Source: Acidobacteriota bacterium
GTDB taxonomy: Bacteria; Actinomycetota; Acidimicrobiia; Acidimicrobiales; Palsa-688
DNA length: 34,525 nucleotides
NCBI GenBank assembly: GCA_028876385.1
Contig: JAGWSF010000155.1
Span: 1-34,525, forward strand
Direction: 5' to 3'
How positions within the stretch are numbered: the stretch's first letter is position 1; the number at the start of each line of letters is the position of its first letter. The translations under genes and the position numbers were made by a program. Below are positions 23,208 to 31,230 of the stretch, one piece after another. The notes below the pieces were generated by a model. It was not told the origin of the DNA. It worked only from the letters and a program-made list of their open reading frames with translations, and ran no database searches.

Positions 23208-24299
23208 TCAGACCCTCCGGATGGCCAGGATGGCCACGTCGTCGCCGAGGGGCTCGGAGGCGAAGTCCCTCGCCGCTTCGAGGAGGTCCTTGCACAGGAT
23301 GGTCGTGTCCTGGCCGGGATCGCGCCGCAGGGCGCCGGCGATGCGCTCCTCCCCGAAGATCTGGTGGCCCGAGCGGGCCTCGGCCAGGCCGTCGGTGTAC
23401 ATGAGGACGACGTCGCCGACCAGCAGCGGCCGCTCCCTCGAATAGTACGAACCCGCCGGGTCGAGGGTGAGGAGGGGCCCGGTGGAGCGCAGGGCGTGGA
23501 TTTCGGAGTCCTGCCACAACCAGGTGGGCGGGTGCCCGGCCGAGGCGTGACGCAGCGTCCCGGCGGCCGGGTCGATGATCACCACGCAGACCGACACGAG
23601 ATCTTCGGGTCGGCTGCTGATGGACAGGACCTTGTTGAGCTCCTCCAAGGCCTGGGCCGGGTCCCGGTACTGGCGGATGAAGGTCCGCAGCAGGTACTTG
23701 ACCTGGAAGGCGGTGATGGAGGGGTCTATCCCGTGGCCGGCCACGTCGCCGATCACCGAGGCGAGCCGGCCGCCGCCCAGCTCGAACACGTCGTAGAAGT
23801 CGCCGGCCATCATCCCCGTTCCGGGCTGGTAGACCCGGCCCATCTCGAAACCGTCGATGTGGGGTAGGTCCTCGGGGGCCAGACGTTCGGCCCAGCGGCG
23901 GGGGGCGAGCTGCTCCTGGGCCAGGACCTCCTCGGCGCGCCGCTCGAGCATGGCCCGGCTCTCGGCCAGGCGGGCCTCGGCGAAGAACCGGGGGGCGAAG
24001 CGGATGGTGATGACCACCGGGATGCTCACCGCCAGAAGCGGCACCTGGTACCACGCCGAGTTGGACAGCGAGGCCACCCCCAGACCGACCGCCAGAACCG
24101 AGTACAGGATGGCCGTGTGCAGGTCCTTGTCGAACGCCGCCCGGGCCAGGTCGGTGGCGTCGCCGCCGGTCGACGACGATGCCGTCTCGGCCTGGATGCG
24201 CCGCGCCGCGCGTGACAGGCGAGCCGCCGCCCGTCCCCAGAGAGCTGCGGCCACCGCGCAGAAGACCGCAGCTGCAGCCAGCCACGGCTGGGTGAACAT
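23208..24299 (-). CDS. Membrane-bound PP2C/SpoIIE-family serine phosphatase
   Basis: 363 residues, ATG 24299. Three hydrophobic segments in the first 110 residues (PWLAAAAVFCAVAAALW; LYSVLAVGLGVASL; VPLLAVSIPVVITI) anchor it in the membrane; a coiled-coil-like linker (FFAEARLAESRAMLERRAEEVLAQEQ) leads to the phosphatase domain (about 145-363). The metal-binding aspartates are all present: GMMAGDFYDVF, SVIGDVAGHG, LMYTDGLAEAR and PLGDDVAILAI. It should dephosphorylate a Ser/Thr protein, often an anti-sigma-factor antagonist, but no such partner is encoded nearby. No GAF, PAS or response-receiver domain is seen. It starts 23 nt after der, with TAAGGT in between. Confidence 0.9.
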   Translation of the reverse strand: MFTQPWLAAAAVFCAVAAALWGRAAARLSRAARRIQAETASSSTGGDATDLARAAFDKDLHTAILYSVLAVGLGVASLSNSAWYQVPLLAVSIPVVITIRFAPRFFAEARLAESRAMLERRAEEVLAQEQLAPRRWAERLAPEDLPHIDGFEMGRVYQPGTGMMAGDFYDVFELGGGRLASVIGDVAGHGIDPSITAFQVKYLLRTFIRQYRDPAQALEELNKVLSISSRPEDLVSVCVVIIDPAAGTLRHASAGHPPTWLWQDSEIHALRSTGPLLTLDPAGSYYSRERPLLVGDVVLMYTDGLAEARSGHQIFGEERIAGALRRDPGQDTTILCKDLLEAARDFASEPLGDDVAILAIRRV

Positions 24300-24311
24300 G
24301 ATCTAAACGGT

Positions 24312-24317
24312 ACCTTA
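24312..24317 (-). promoter_or_regulatory. Candidate -10 element of the phosphatase gene
   Basis: CCGGTAAGGT on the minus strand between der and the phosphatase gene; TAAGGT lies 12 nt before the ATG, implying a leader of only about 5 nt. Confidence 0.35.
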
Positions 24318-24322
24318 CCGGC

Positions 24323-25639
24323 TCAGCTCGATCGCCTTCTCACCCGGAACACGAGGGGGGTGGGGCCGAACTCGAAGTGCTCCCGGAGGCGGCGCTCCAG
24401 GTAGCGCAGGTAGGGGCCGGGGATCATCTTGGTGGCGAACAAAGTGAACGTCGGCGGGTCGGTGGCCCCCTGCGTGGCGTAGAGGATCCGCCCCCCCGGC
24501 GAGGGGTGGGCGGACTGGGCCGAGGCCAGGACCCGGTTGAGCTCCCCGGTGGGCACCCGCTTCTTCGACGCCGTCATGGCCTCGCCCAGCGCGGGCAGCA
24601 GCTTGTGCACTCCGAGGCCGGTGCGGGCGCTCACCTTGAGCACCGGGGCGTAGGCCAGGAAGCCCAGCCGGTCGGCCACCTCGGCGGTGACCGCGGCCCG
24701 GCCCTCGGCGTCGAGCAGGTCCCACTTGTTGAGCAGCAGGACCACCGGTCCGCCCGCCGCGTCCACCCGCTCGGCGAGGCGCTGGTCCTGGCGGGTGATG
24801 CCCTCCGAGGCGTCGATCACGAGCAGCGCGCAACGGGCCCGGTCGAGCGACTGCAGAGCTCTGACCAGGGAGTAGTACTCGGCTCCCTCGGCCTCCTTGG
24901 TGCGCCTCCGCATGCCCGCGGTGTCCACGAAGCGGATGTTGCCCTCGGCGGTGCTCACCACGGTGTCGATGCTGTCCCTCGTGGTCCCGGGAAGGTCGTG
25001 CACCACCGACCGCTCGTCGCCGATCAGGCGGTTGAACAGCGTCGACTTGCCCACGTTGGGCCGGCCCACGATGGCCACCGAAGGAGTGTCGTCTCCGTCG
25101 TCGTCGGGTGGGGTTTGGTCGGCCTCGGGGGGCAGACGGTCCACCAGGGCGTCGAGCAGGTCACCGGTGCCCCGGCCGTGGATGGCGCTCACCGGGTAAG
25201 GGTCGCCGAGGCCGAGCCGGGCGAAACCCCAGGCGTCGGCGTCGCGGCTGTTGCCGTCGACCTTGTTGGCCACCACCAGGGTGGGCTCCGGGCGGCGTCG
25301 CAGCAGGGCCGCCACCTGGGCGTCCTCGTCGGTGATCCCGACCGAGGTGTCAACCACCAGCATCACCACGTCGGCGTCGCGGATGGCCCGCTCGGACTGG
25401 TCCGAGACCTGCCGGTCTAAGGCGTCCCCGCCGGCCAGCCAACCGCCGGTGTCGACGATGGTGAAGTCCCGCCCGGCCCACTCGGCGTCGAGGAACTTGC
25501 GGTCCCGGGTGACCCCCGGATGCTCCTCGACGATGGCCTCCCGGCGGCCCACGATGCGGTTGACCAGCGTCGACTTGCCGACATTGGGGCGGCCGACCAC
25601 CGCGACGAGGGGCCGGCGGCGGGGCGCGGCTGCGGTCAT
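24323..25639 (-). CDS. der: Ribosome biogenesis GTPase Der (EngA)
   Basis: 438 residues from ATG 25639, overlapping the upstream DUF512 gene by 4 nt (ATGA). Two tandem GTPase domains, each with GRPNVGKST (P-loop), an Asp-Thr-Gly/Ala G3 motif (VDTGGWL; VDTAGMR) and NKxD (ANKVDG; NKWDLL), followed by a KH-like C-terminal domain ending VFRVRRRSS. Der is needed for 50S subunit assembly. An in-frame extension to 25744 would run into the upstream gene and is rejected. Confidence 0.95.
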   Translation of the reverse strand: MTAAAPRRRPLVAVVGRPNVGKSTLVNRIVGRREAIVEEHPGVTRDRKFLDAEWAGRDFTIVDTGGWLAGGDALDRQVSDQSERAIRDADVVMLVVDTSVGITDEDAQVAALLRRRPEPTLVVANKVDGNSRDADAWGFARLGLGDPYPVSAIHGRGTGDLLDALVDRLPPEADQTPPDDDGDDTPSVAIVGRPNVGKSTLFNRLIGDERSVVHDLPGTTRDSIDTVVSTAEGNIRFVDTAGMRRRTKEAEGAEYYSLVRALQSLDRARCALLVIDASEGITRQDQRLAERVDAAGGPVVLLLNKWDLLDAEGRAAVTAEVADRLGFLAYAPVLKVSARTGLGVHKLLPALGEAMTASKKRVPTGELNRVLASAQSAHPSPGGRILYATQGATDPPTFTLFATKMIPGPYLRYLERRLREHFEFGPTPLVFRVRRRSS

Positions 25640-26985
25640 GACAGGGCCGCCCGTAGCGAGGCGCCGTCGGCGGCGACCACCTCGACGGGGCGGGGCAGGT
25701 CGTCGGGGTGGGTTCCGTCGAGGAACACCCCGCCCGACAGGCACACGTCGGGAAGGAGGTAACGCCGCCCCGATGGGGCGTCGGCCAACGCCGCGGCGAC
25801 GTCGCCGCCGGTCATCAGGCCGGCCACCGCGATGTTCCCGCCGAAGTAGCGGTTCTCCACGGTGAGCACCTCGCTGTCAGGCCTGACCGACCGGACCAGC
25901 GGCTCGAGGAGGGGGGCGGCGTAGGCCCCGGTCAGCACCGTGACCGGAGCGTCCCGGCGGGGTCGCAGCGTCACCGCGCCGACCTGGCGCGGCGCCCGGT
26001 AGCCGACCGCGGGAGCCCCGTCCACGGACTGGAAGAAGCCGCCGGGGCCCCCCGCAGGAGCGGCCCGGTCGCCGTAGAAGCGGGCCTCGAACCCGCGGGC
26101 CAGGCCGACCCCGTTCTCGTGCTGGGCCAACTCGCCGTAGCTCTCCAGGGGAGGCAGGGCCCGACCGGCGATGAGGTAGTACTCGTCGGAGGCGAACACC
26201 GTCGGGCGCCCGAGGGTGGCCACGAAAGCCGCCTGCCAGTCCTCCACCAGCTCGATGACGGCGGCGGCCTCGGCCGCGGTGTGGGGCCGCATCGACCCTT
26301 CGGTGTTGAAGCGGCTCACCCCGAGAGGCACGCAGGCCACGCTGGCCAGCTCGGGATAGCGGTCCATGACCCCGGCCAGGGTGTCGTCGAGGATGTCCCC
26401 GTCGTTGACCCCGGGGCAGACCACGACCTGGCCGTGGACGGTCACGCCGTGGTCGAGCAGGGCCCGCAGCCAGCGCAGGCTCACCGAGCCGCGCCGGTTG
26501 CGCAGCATGCGGCTGCGGACCTCCGGGTCGGTGGCGTGGATGCTCACCCACAGTGGTGACAGGCCCTCGGTGATCACCCGCTCGAGGTCGATCTCGGTGA
26601 AGCGGGTCAAGGTGGTGAAGTTGCCGTAGAGGAACGACAGGCGGTAGTCGTCATCCCGTACGTACAGGCTGCGCCGCAGTCCCTTGGGCAGCTGGTGGAT
26701 GAAGCAGAACTCGCAGTGGTTGTCGCACGTGCGGACCCGGTCGAACAGGGGTGAGTCCACTTCGATGCCGAGCGGCTCGGGCCCGGTGCGGACCACCTCC
26801 ACGGTGAGCTCCACCCCGCCCCGGCGCAGTTCGAGCTCCAGGCGTTCCTGATCGGCGAGCAGTTGGTATTCGATGATGTCGCGGGGGACCTGACCGTCCA
26901 TGGAGACGATCTGGTCGCCGGGCTGCAACCCGGCGATGGCCGCGGGGGAACCGGGAACCACCACCACCACTCGAGGCAGTGACAT
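25636..26985 (-). CDS. DUF512 radical-SAM-type protein with PDZ domain
   Basis: 449 residues, ATG 26985. A small PDZ-like domain (about 1-65; PGSPAAIAGLQPGDQIVSMDGQ) precedes a radical-SAM-like barrel with C87-x3-C91-x2-C94 (RTCDNHCEFCFIHQLPKGLR) followed by LYVRDDDYRLSFLYGNF and LWVSIHATDPEVR. The C-terminal DUF512 part carries LTGAYAAPLLEPL and ENRYFGGNIAVAGLMTGGD. Proteins of this family are widespread, often beside der as here, and of unknown reaction. TATCCT 6 nt before the ATG fits leaderless transcription of the DUF512-der pair. Confidence 0.9.
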   Translation of the reverse strand: MSLPRVVVVVPGSPAAIAGLQPGDQIVSMDGQVPRDIIEYQLLADQERLELELRRGGVELTVEVVRTGPEPLGIEVDSPLFDRVRTCDNHCEFCFIHQLPKGLRRSLYVRDDDYRLSFLYGNFTTLTRFTEIDLERVITEGLSPLWVSIHATDPEVRSRMLRNRRGSVSLRWLRALLDHGVTVHGQVVVCPGVNDGDILDDTLAGVMDRYPELASVACVPLGVSRFNTEGSMRPHTAAEAAAVIELVEDWQAAFVATLGRPTVFASDEYYLIAGRALPPLESYGELAQHENGVGLARGFEARFYGDRAAPAGGPGGFFQSVDGAPAVGYRAPRQVGAVTLRPRRDAPVTVLTGAYAAPLLEPLVRSVRPDSEVLTVENRYFGGNIAVAGLMTGGDVAAALADAPSGRRYLLPDVCLSGGVFLDGTHPDDLPRPVEVVAADGASLRAALS

Positions 26986-26991
26986 CCTTAG

Positions 26992-26997
26992 AGGATA
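26992..26997 (-). promoter_or_regulatory. Candidate leaderless -10 element of the DUF512-der operon
   Basis: TATCCT on the minus strand, followed by CTAAGG (6 nt) and the ATG at 26985. Confidence 0.5.
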
Positions 26998-27039
26998 CGT
27001 CCCCCGGGCGGGGTCAACGGATTTGGGACTTTTTTCTTC

Positions 27040-27068
27040 TAAAGGTTCCCCGGTCCGCCCGCCGATAA
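27040..27068 (+). promoter_or_regulatory. Sigma-28 (FliA/WhiG)-type promoter of the secreted repeat protein
   Basis: TAAAGGTT (27040-27047) and GCCGATAA (27061-27068) match the sigma-28 consensus TAAAGTTT / GCCGATAA at 7 of 8 and 8 of 8 positions. The spacer is 13 bp against 11 in the E. coli consensus, within the looser range I know for SigD/WhiG promoters but long. Transcription would start near 27075, 30-70 nt before the possible start codons of the downstream secreted protein. Confidence 0.6.
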
Positions 27069-27142
27069 CCGCATGAGCACGTGCACCACCGACCCTCGGG
27101 AAGGCTATGGATACTCGTCCCTTTTATCCGGAATCGGCAGGT

Positions 27143-28624
27143 ATGGAGCGGTTCCGCTCGCTGGCTCTGGCGGCCACCGCCGTGTCCTCGGTCCTGTTCC
27201 CCTCGGTTGGGGTGGCCGCCGCCCTCGGCAGCCCCACCCCCGCCTTGACCGCCCCTGCCGTGCACGCCGCGGCCTTCTCCAACTCCCCCATCGTGGGGGT
27301 GGCGGCCCAGCCCGGGTCGGCGGGGTACTGGATGGCGTCGGCCACCGGAGGGGTGTTCGCGGTCGGCACGGCCGGCTTCTACGGGTCGCTCGGAGGGGTG
27401 AACCTGGCCCAGCCCATCGTGGCCATGGCCGCCACCCCGTCCGGCCACGGATACTGGCTGGCGGCCGCCGACGGCGGCGTGTTCAGCTTCGGTGACGCCC
27501 ATTTCTTCGGGTCCACCGGAGGGGTCCACCTGGCCCAGCCCATCGTGGCCATGGCCGCCACCCCGTCCGGCAACGGGTACTGGCTGATCGCCCGGGACGG
27601 AGGGGTGTTCTCCTTCGGCGACGCCCGCTTCTACGGCTCCACCGGCGGCGTCCGCCTGAGCCAGCCCATCGTCGGGGCGGCGGCCACCCCGTCGGGCCGG
27701 GGGTACTGGATGGTGGCGTCCGACGGCGGCGTGTTCTCCTTCGGCGACGCCGGCTTCCACGGATCCACCGGTGGGGTGGCGCTGGCCCAGCCGATAATCG
27801 GCATGGCCCCCACGTCGACCGGCAACGGCTACTGGCTGGTCGCCTCCGACGGCGGCGTGTTCACCTTCGGCGACGCGGCCTATCACGGCTCAGCCGTGAC
27901 CTTCAACGCTCCCTCGGGCGCCCAGAGCGTCGGGATCATCCCCGTCGGCTCGGGGTACTGGGTCCCCAACGACCAGGGGCAGGTGGACGCCCTCGGCGCC
28001 CCGCCCGCCCCCCAGCCGTCGTTCCCGGTGGCGGTCACCTCCACCCCGGTGTCGCCCAACCGTCTGCCCCCGTCGGTCAACCCGGCCGCCTCGACGGCTC
28101 CCTCGGCGGCCTTCAGCCAGGCCTGCTGGACGGCGCCGGTCAACAACGCGGCCTGCGACGCCGCCGCCCTGAGCGACATCAACCAGGCCCGGGCGGCCGA
28201 GGGATACGGCCCGCTGCCCCTCCCGGGCAACTACGAGTCGCTGCCCATGGGCACCCAGTTGGTCGTGGTCGCCGATGCCGAGCGGACCAGCCGAGGCCTG
28301 CCCTCGCTACCCGAGAACGCCAGCCTCGACCTGATGGCCCAGGCCGGAGCCCAGGCCGGCGCCGACCCGACCGGGCCGGGGGGCTACGCGTGGGGCTCCA
28401 ACATCGCGTGGGGGGACCCCACCCCGCTGGCCGCCGATTTCGGCTGGATGTACGACGACGGACTCGGCAGCGAGAACATCGACTGCACCTACGCCGGCGC
28501 CCCCGGGTGCTGGGGGCACCGGGAGAACATCCTCTCCCCCTGGGGCGGTCAGGCCGGCGGCGGGGTGTTCAACAACGGCGGGCAGATGCAGCTGACCCAG
28601 CTGTTCGTCGCCAACTACCCCTGA
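27143..28624 (+). CDS. Secreted protein: five 42-residue repeats plus C-terminal CAP-like domain
   Basis: 493 residues from ATG 27143, which gives a clean signal peptide (MERFRSLALAATAVSSVLF...VAAALG); ATG 27107 in the same frame would add twelve residues. Five consecutive 42-residue repeats (PIVAMAATPSGHGYWL...DGGVFSFGDAHFFGSTGGV type) and a worn sixth likely form a beta-propeller-like domain. A Pro/Ser/Thr linker (about 290-335) leads to a C-terminal domain with ACDAAALSDINQARAAEGYGPLPLP, VVVADAERTSRGLP, NIAWG and GCWGHRENIL, which resembles a CAP/SCP (PR-1) fold. Proteins of this build are, to my knowledge, characteristic of Acidimicrobiia; their role (envelope, adhesion, hydrolysis) is unknown. 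Transcription may depend on a sigma-28-type promoter. Confidence 0.85.
   Translation: MERFRSLALAATAVSSVLFPSVGVAAALGSPTPALTAPAVHAAAFSNSPIVGVAAQPGSAGYWMASATGGVFAVGTAGFYGSLGGVNLAQPIVAMAATPSGHGYWLAAADGGVFSFGDAHFFGSTGGVHLAQPIVAMAATPSGNGYWLIARDGGVFSFGDARFYGSTGGVRLSQPIVGAAATPSGRGYWMVASDGGVFSFGDAGFHGSTGGVALAQPIIGMAPTSTGNGYWLVASDGGVFTFGDAAYHGSAVTFNAPSGAQSVGIIPVGSGYWVPNDQGQVDALGAPPAPQPSFPVAVTSTPVSPNRLPPSVNPAASTAPSAAFSQACWTAPVNNAACDAAALSDINQARAAEGYGPLPLPGNYESLPMGTQLVVVADAERTSRGLPSLPENASLDLMAQAGAQAGADPTGPGGYAWGSNIAWGDPTPLAADFGWMYDDGLGSENIDCTYAGAPGCWGHRENILSPWGGQAGGGVFNNGGQMQLTQLFVANYP
27287..27916 (+). repeat. Five 126-bp coding repeats
   Basis: Units start at 27287, 27413, 27539, 27665 and 27791 with no phase slip; each encodes 42 residues beginning PIV or PII. 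Units 2 and 3 are closest at DNA level (AGCCCATCGTGGCCATGGCC shared), suggesting recent duplication or conversion. A degenerate sixth unit ends near 27990. Confidence 0.9.
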
Positions 28625-28656
28625 GCCCCGCCCATTCGGTACCTGCTCACCGCCGG

Positions 28657-28662
28657 TAGCCT
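28657..28662 (+). promoter_or_regulatory. Candidate leaderless -10 element of ispH
   Basis: TAGCCT, 7 nt before the ATG at 28670, inside GCCGGTAGCCTC (28652-28663), the same 12 bases as before the recombinase gene. TTCGGT 17 bp upstream is a weak -35. Confidence 0.5.
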
Positions 28663-28669
28663 CGGGGGG

Positions 28670-29752
28670 ATGAACAAGGTCGACCGGGTCATCCTGGCCT
28701 CCCCCCGGGGCTTCTGCGCCGGCGTGGAGATGGCCATCAAGTCGCTGGCCTGGATGACCCGGGTCTTTGAGCCGCCCGTGTACTGCTACCACGAGATCGT
28801 CCACAACGAGGTGGTCGTCGAGCGGTTCCGGTCCATGGGGGTGGTGTTCGTGGAGAGCCTGGAAGAGGTTCCGCCCGGCGCCCCGCTGATGCTGTCGGCC
28901 CACGGCTCCCCGCCGGCGCTGGTGGAGAGGGCCCGTGAGCGGGGAGGGGCGGTGGTCAACGCCGTCTGCCCGCTGGTCAAGAAGGTGCACCACGAGGTGA
29001 AGGTGCGGGCCCGCAAGGGCTACGAGATCGTCTACGTCGGCCACGAGGGCCACCAGGAAGCCATCGGGACCATGGCCGTGGCCCCCGACGCGGTGCGACG
29101 TATCGAGCACCTCGACGAGCTCGAGGCTCTCCCCGACCCCGAAGGTCCGGTCGCCTTCCTGGCCCAGACCACCCTGGCCGTCGACGAGTGGCACACCCTG
29201 CTCGAGGCGGCCCGCCGGCGCTGGCCCGATCTGTGGGTGCCGGGCACATCCGACCTGTGCTTCGCCACCACCAACCGCCAGGCCGCCCTGAAGGCCATCG
29301 CCGAGCGCTGCGACGCGGTGGTGGTGATCGGCTCCCAGACCTCGTCGAACACCCTCGCCCTCGAGCGCACGGCCCGCACCGCCGGCTGCGCGGTGGTGGT
29401 CCGGGTGGACGACCCGGCCGAGTTGCCCACCGACCTGACCGGGACGGTGGGGGTGATAGCCGGGGCGTCGGCGCCCGAGGAGATCGTCCAGGCCGTGGTC
29501 GCCCACCTCGACCCGGTCCAGGGGGTGGAGGAGGTCCGGGCCGTCGACGAGGACGAGTACTTCCCGTTGCCGCGGGAGCTGCGCGAGCACATCAAGCTCC
29601 TCGCCGCGGTGGCGGCGGTGGCCGGGCTGGTCCCCGGTGGGGATCCGACCGCAGGGGGCGAGCTGGTGCCCGACGACCGTTCTTTGTCGGCGGCCATGGC
29701 TCTCGCCGCGCTCGACCGCAGCCCGGCGCCCGCCTCGGGCCCGATTCTCTGA
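28670..29752 (+). CDS. ispH: 4-hydroxy-3-methylbut-2-enyl diphosphate reductase
   Basis: 360 residues, ATG 28670. Last enzyme of the MEP isoprenoid pathway, reducing HMBPP to IPP and DMAPP. The three Fe-S cysteines are C16 (SPRGFCAGVEMAI), C100 (NAVCPLVKKVH) and C197 (TSDLCFATTNRQ). Other family motifs: YHEIVHNEVVVERF, LSAHGSPP, VYVGHEGHQEAIGT, VIGSQTSSNT and GVIAGASAPE. The protein is about 40 residues longer than usual because of an Ala/Pro-rich C-terminal tail after VDEDEYFPLPRELREH. It stands between the secreted repeat protein and the convergent plsC operon. Confidence 0.95.
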   Translation: MNKVDRVILASPRGFCAGVEMAIKSLAWMTRVFEPPVYCYHEIVHNEVVVERFRSMGVVFVESLEEVPPGAPLMLSAHGSPPALVERARERGGAVVNAVCPLVKKVHHEVKVRARKGYEIVYVGHEGHQEAIGTMAVAPDAVRRIEHLDELEALPDPEGPVAFLAQTTLAVDEWHTLLEAARRRWPDLWVPGTSDLCFATTNRQAALKAIAERCDAVVVIGSQTSSNTLALERTARTAGCAVVVRVDDPAELPTDLTGTVGVIAGASAPEEIVQAVVAHLDPVQGVEEVRAVDEDEYFPLPRELREHIKLLAAVAAVAGLVPGGDPTAGGELVPDDRSLSAAMALAALDRSPAPASGPIL

Positions 29753-29777
29753 CCGGCGGTCGGGCCTGAACCTACCC

Positions 29778-29802
29778 GGACCGGTCTCCGGGAGGCCGGT
29801 CC
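29778..29802. terminator. Hairpin between convergent ispH and plsC-like gene
   Basis: GGACCGG and CCGGTCC arms (7 bp) with further CTCC/GGAG pairing inside, 25 nt after the ispH stop. No T-tract. The remaining convergent gap to 29897 shows only a weak direct repeat, ACCGGCGGTC-x-GGCC at 29752-29766 and 29858-29872. Confidence 0.5.
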
Positions 29803-29897
29803 GGCCCGGTCGGTCACCTAGCGACCGTCAGTCCCCGTCTGGTCCCACCGTTCTCCTACCGGCGGTCAGGCCCTGTCGGTCGTGTGGTGTCCCCGGC

Positions 29898-30575
29898 TCA
29901 GGTTCGATCAGGATCAGCGGTGGGTCGGCCGGCCGCGCTGAGAGCCTCGTCGAAGAGAGCCTGCAGCTCCCGCCCGAGGCGCTCGGTCATTTCGGCCACC
30001 GCCCGGCGGGGCAGGCGGGCCCCCTCGGCCCGTTCGGGGGGAGGTATGGGTCGGCCCACCACCATCACCACTTTCACCGGGCTTATGCGCCGGCTGCCCT
30101 TGGGCATGGCCCACTCGCTGCCCCCTATCCCCACCGGGACCAGCGGCACTCCGGTGCGGGCGGCCACGAACGCCGCCCCCTCGAAGAGGGGGTGCAGGGT
30201 GGGGCCGCTCTGGCGGGTCCCCTCGGGGAACAGGACCACCGGCTCTCCCCCCTTGACGGCCTCCTCGGCTCGGCGCAGAGCGTCGCGGTCGGGGCTGCCC
30301 CGGTGGACCGGGAAGCCGCCGAGGGAGCTGAACAAGGCCCCCGACCACCGGTACTTCCAGAGGCTGTCCTTGCCCATGAACCGGATCCGCCGCCGGGTCA
30401 GGCAGCCGGCCAGGAGGGTGTCGATGTTGGAGCGGTGGACGGGGGCGATCACATACGGCCCTGATCGGGGCAGCTGGTCGCGCCCCCGAATCTCCACCCG
30501 CCAGACCAGTCGGCACACCACTTCGACCAGCCCCCGGGCCACCGCGTACCACACCAGGGAGGCCCGCCGTCTCAT
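29898..30575 (-). CDS. plsC: 1-acyl-sn-glycerol-3-phosphate acyltransferase family protein
   Basis: 225 residues, ATG 30575, overlapping cmk by 4 nt (ATGA). The PlsC/LPLAT motifs are present: PVHRSNIDTLL (H-x4-D catalytic dyad), GGFPVHRGSPDRDAL, VLFPEGTRQSG (acceptor binding) and VPLVPVGIGGSEWAMPKG. The N-terminus is hydrophobic and basic, typical of membrane-associated acyltransferases. It probably acylates lysophosphatidate; whether it is the main PlsC of the cell is unknown. Coupling to cmk is common in bacteria. Confidence 0.88.
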   Translation of the reverse strand: MRRRASLVWYAVARGLVEVVCRLVWRVEIRGRDQLPRSGPYVIAPVHRSNIDTLLAGCLTRRRIRFMGKDSLWKYRWSGALFSSLGGFPVHRGSPDRDALRRAEEAVKGGEPVVLFPEGTRQSGPTLHPLFEGAAFVAARTGVPLVPVGIGGSEWAMPKGSRRISPVKVVMVVGRPIPPPERAEGARLPRRAVAEMTERLGRELQALFDEALSAAGRPTADPDRT

Positions 30576-31228
30576 TGGGGGACCCGCTCGGCGATCAGGG
30601 CCATGACCGCGTCGACCACCGCTTCGGCATCGAGGCCGGTGGTGTCGAGCTCCACCGCGTCGGTGGCCACCGTGAGAGGCGAGGCGGCCCGGGTGGAGTC
30701 GATCTGGTCCCGCCGGGCCATGTCGGCGGCGACGCGGTCGTAGTCCCGGTCGAGCATCTCCCTGGTCCGGCGGCTGGCCCGCTCATCCTCGCTGGCCGTC
30801 AGGTACACCTTGAGAGGAGCCTGCGGGAACACGACGGTACCGATGTCCCGCCCTTCGACCACCCCACCTCCCCGCCGGGCCGCCCACTCCCGCTGCCGCA
30901 GCACCATCTCCTTGCGCACGGCCGGGTTGGCGGCCACCGAGCTGACGGCGCGGGTCACTTCGGGGCTGCGGATCTCGACCGTGGCGTCGGTCCCGTTGAC
31001 CATCACCTTCTCGCCCACCTCGAGCTCCAGCTGGCGGGACAGCTCGGCCACCGTCGGCGCGTCGTCGGGTTCGATGCCGCGTCGCATGGCCTCGAAGGCC
31101 ACCGCCCGGTACATGGCGCCGGTGTCGAGGTAGTCCAGGCCGAGCCGGGCGGCCACGGCCCGGGCCACGGTGGACTTACCCGACCCGGCCGGCCCGTCGA
31201 TGGCGATCACCTTCGGCGTATGGGGCAC
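30572..31228 (-). CDS. cmk: Cytidylate kinase
   Basis: 218 residues from GTG 31228, which begins VPHTPKVIAIDGPAGSGKST, close to the usual Cmk N-terminus. GTG 31246, overlapping aroA by 16 nt, is the main alternative. P-loop GPAGSGKST, YLDTGAMYRAVA, VEGRDIGTVVFPQAPLKVYLTAS and the RRDQIDSTRAASPL lid are all as in the family. It phosphorylates CMP/dCMP. It lies between aroA and plsC. Confidence 0.92.
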   Translation of the reverse strand: MPHTPKVIAIDGPAGSGKSTVARAVAARLGLDYLDTGAMYRAVAFEAMRRGIEPDDAPTVAELSRQLELEVGEKVMVNGTDATVEIRSPEVTRAVSSVAANPAVRKEMVLRQREWAARRGGGVVEGRDIGTVVFPQAPLKVYLTASEDERASRRTREMLDRDYDRVAADMARRDQIDSTRAASPLTVATDAVELDTTGLDAEAVVDAVMALIAERVPQ

Positions 31229-31230
31229 CT

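Noticed and set aside
27077..27084. GCACGTGC palindrome upstream of the secreted protein
   Set aside because: Only 8 bp; expected by chance at this G+C content, and it lies downstream of the predicted transcription start.
29752..29872. Pair of 15-base near-direct repeats flanking the ispH/plsC intergenic region
   Set aside because: One mismatch, no mobile gene between them and too short to call an attachment site.
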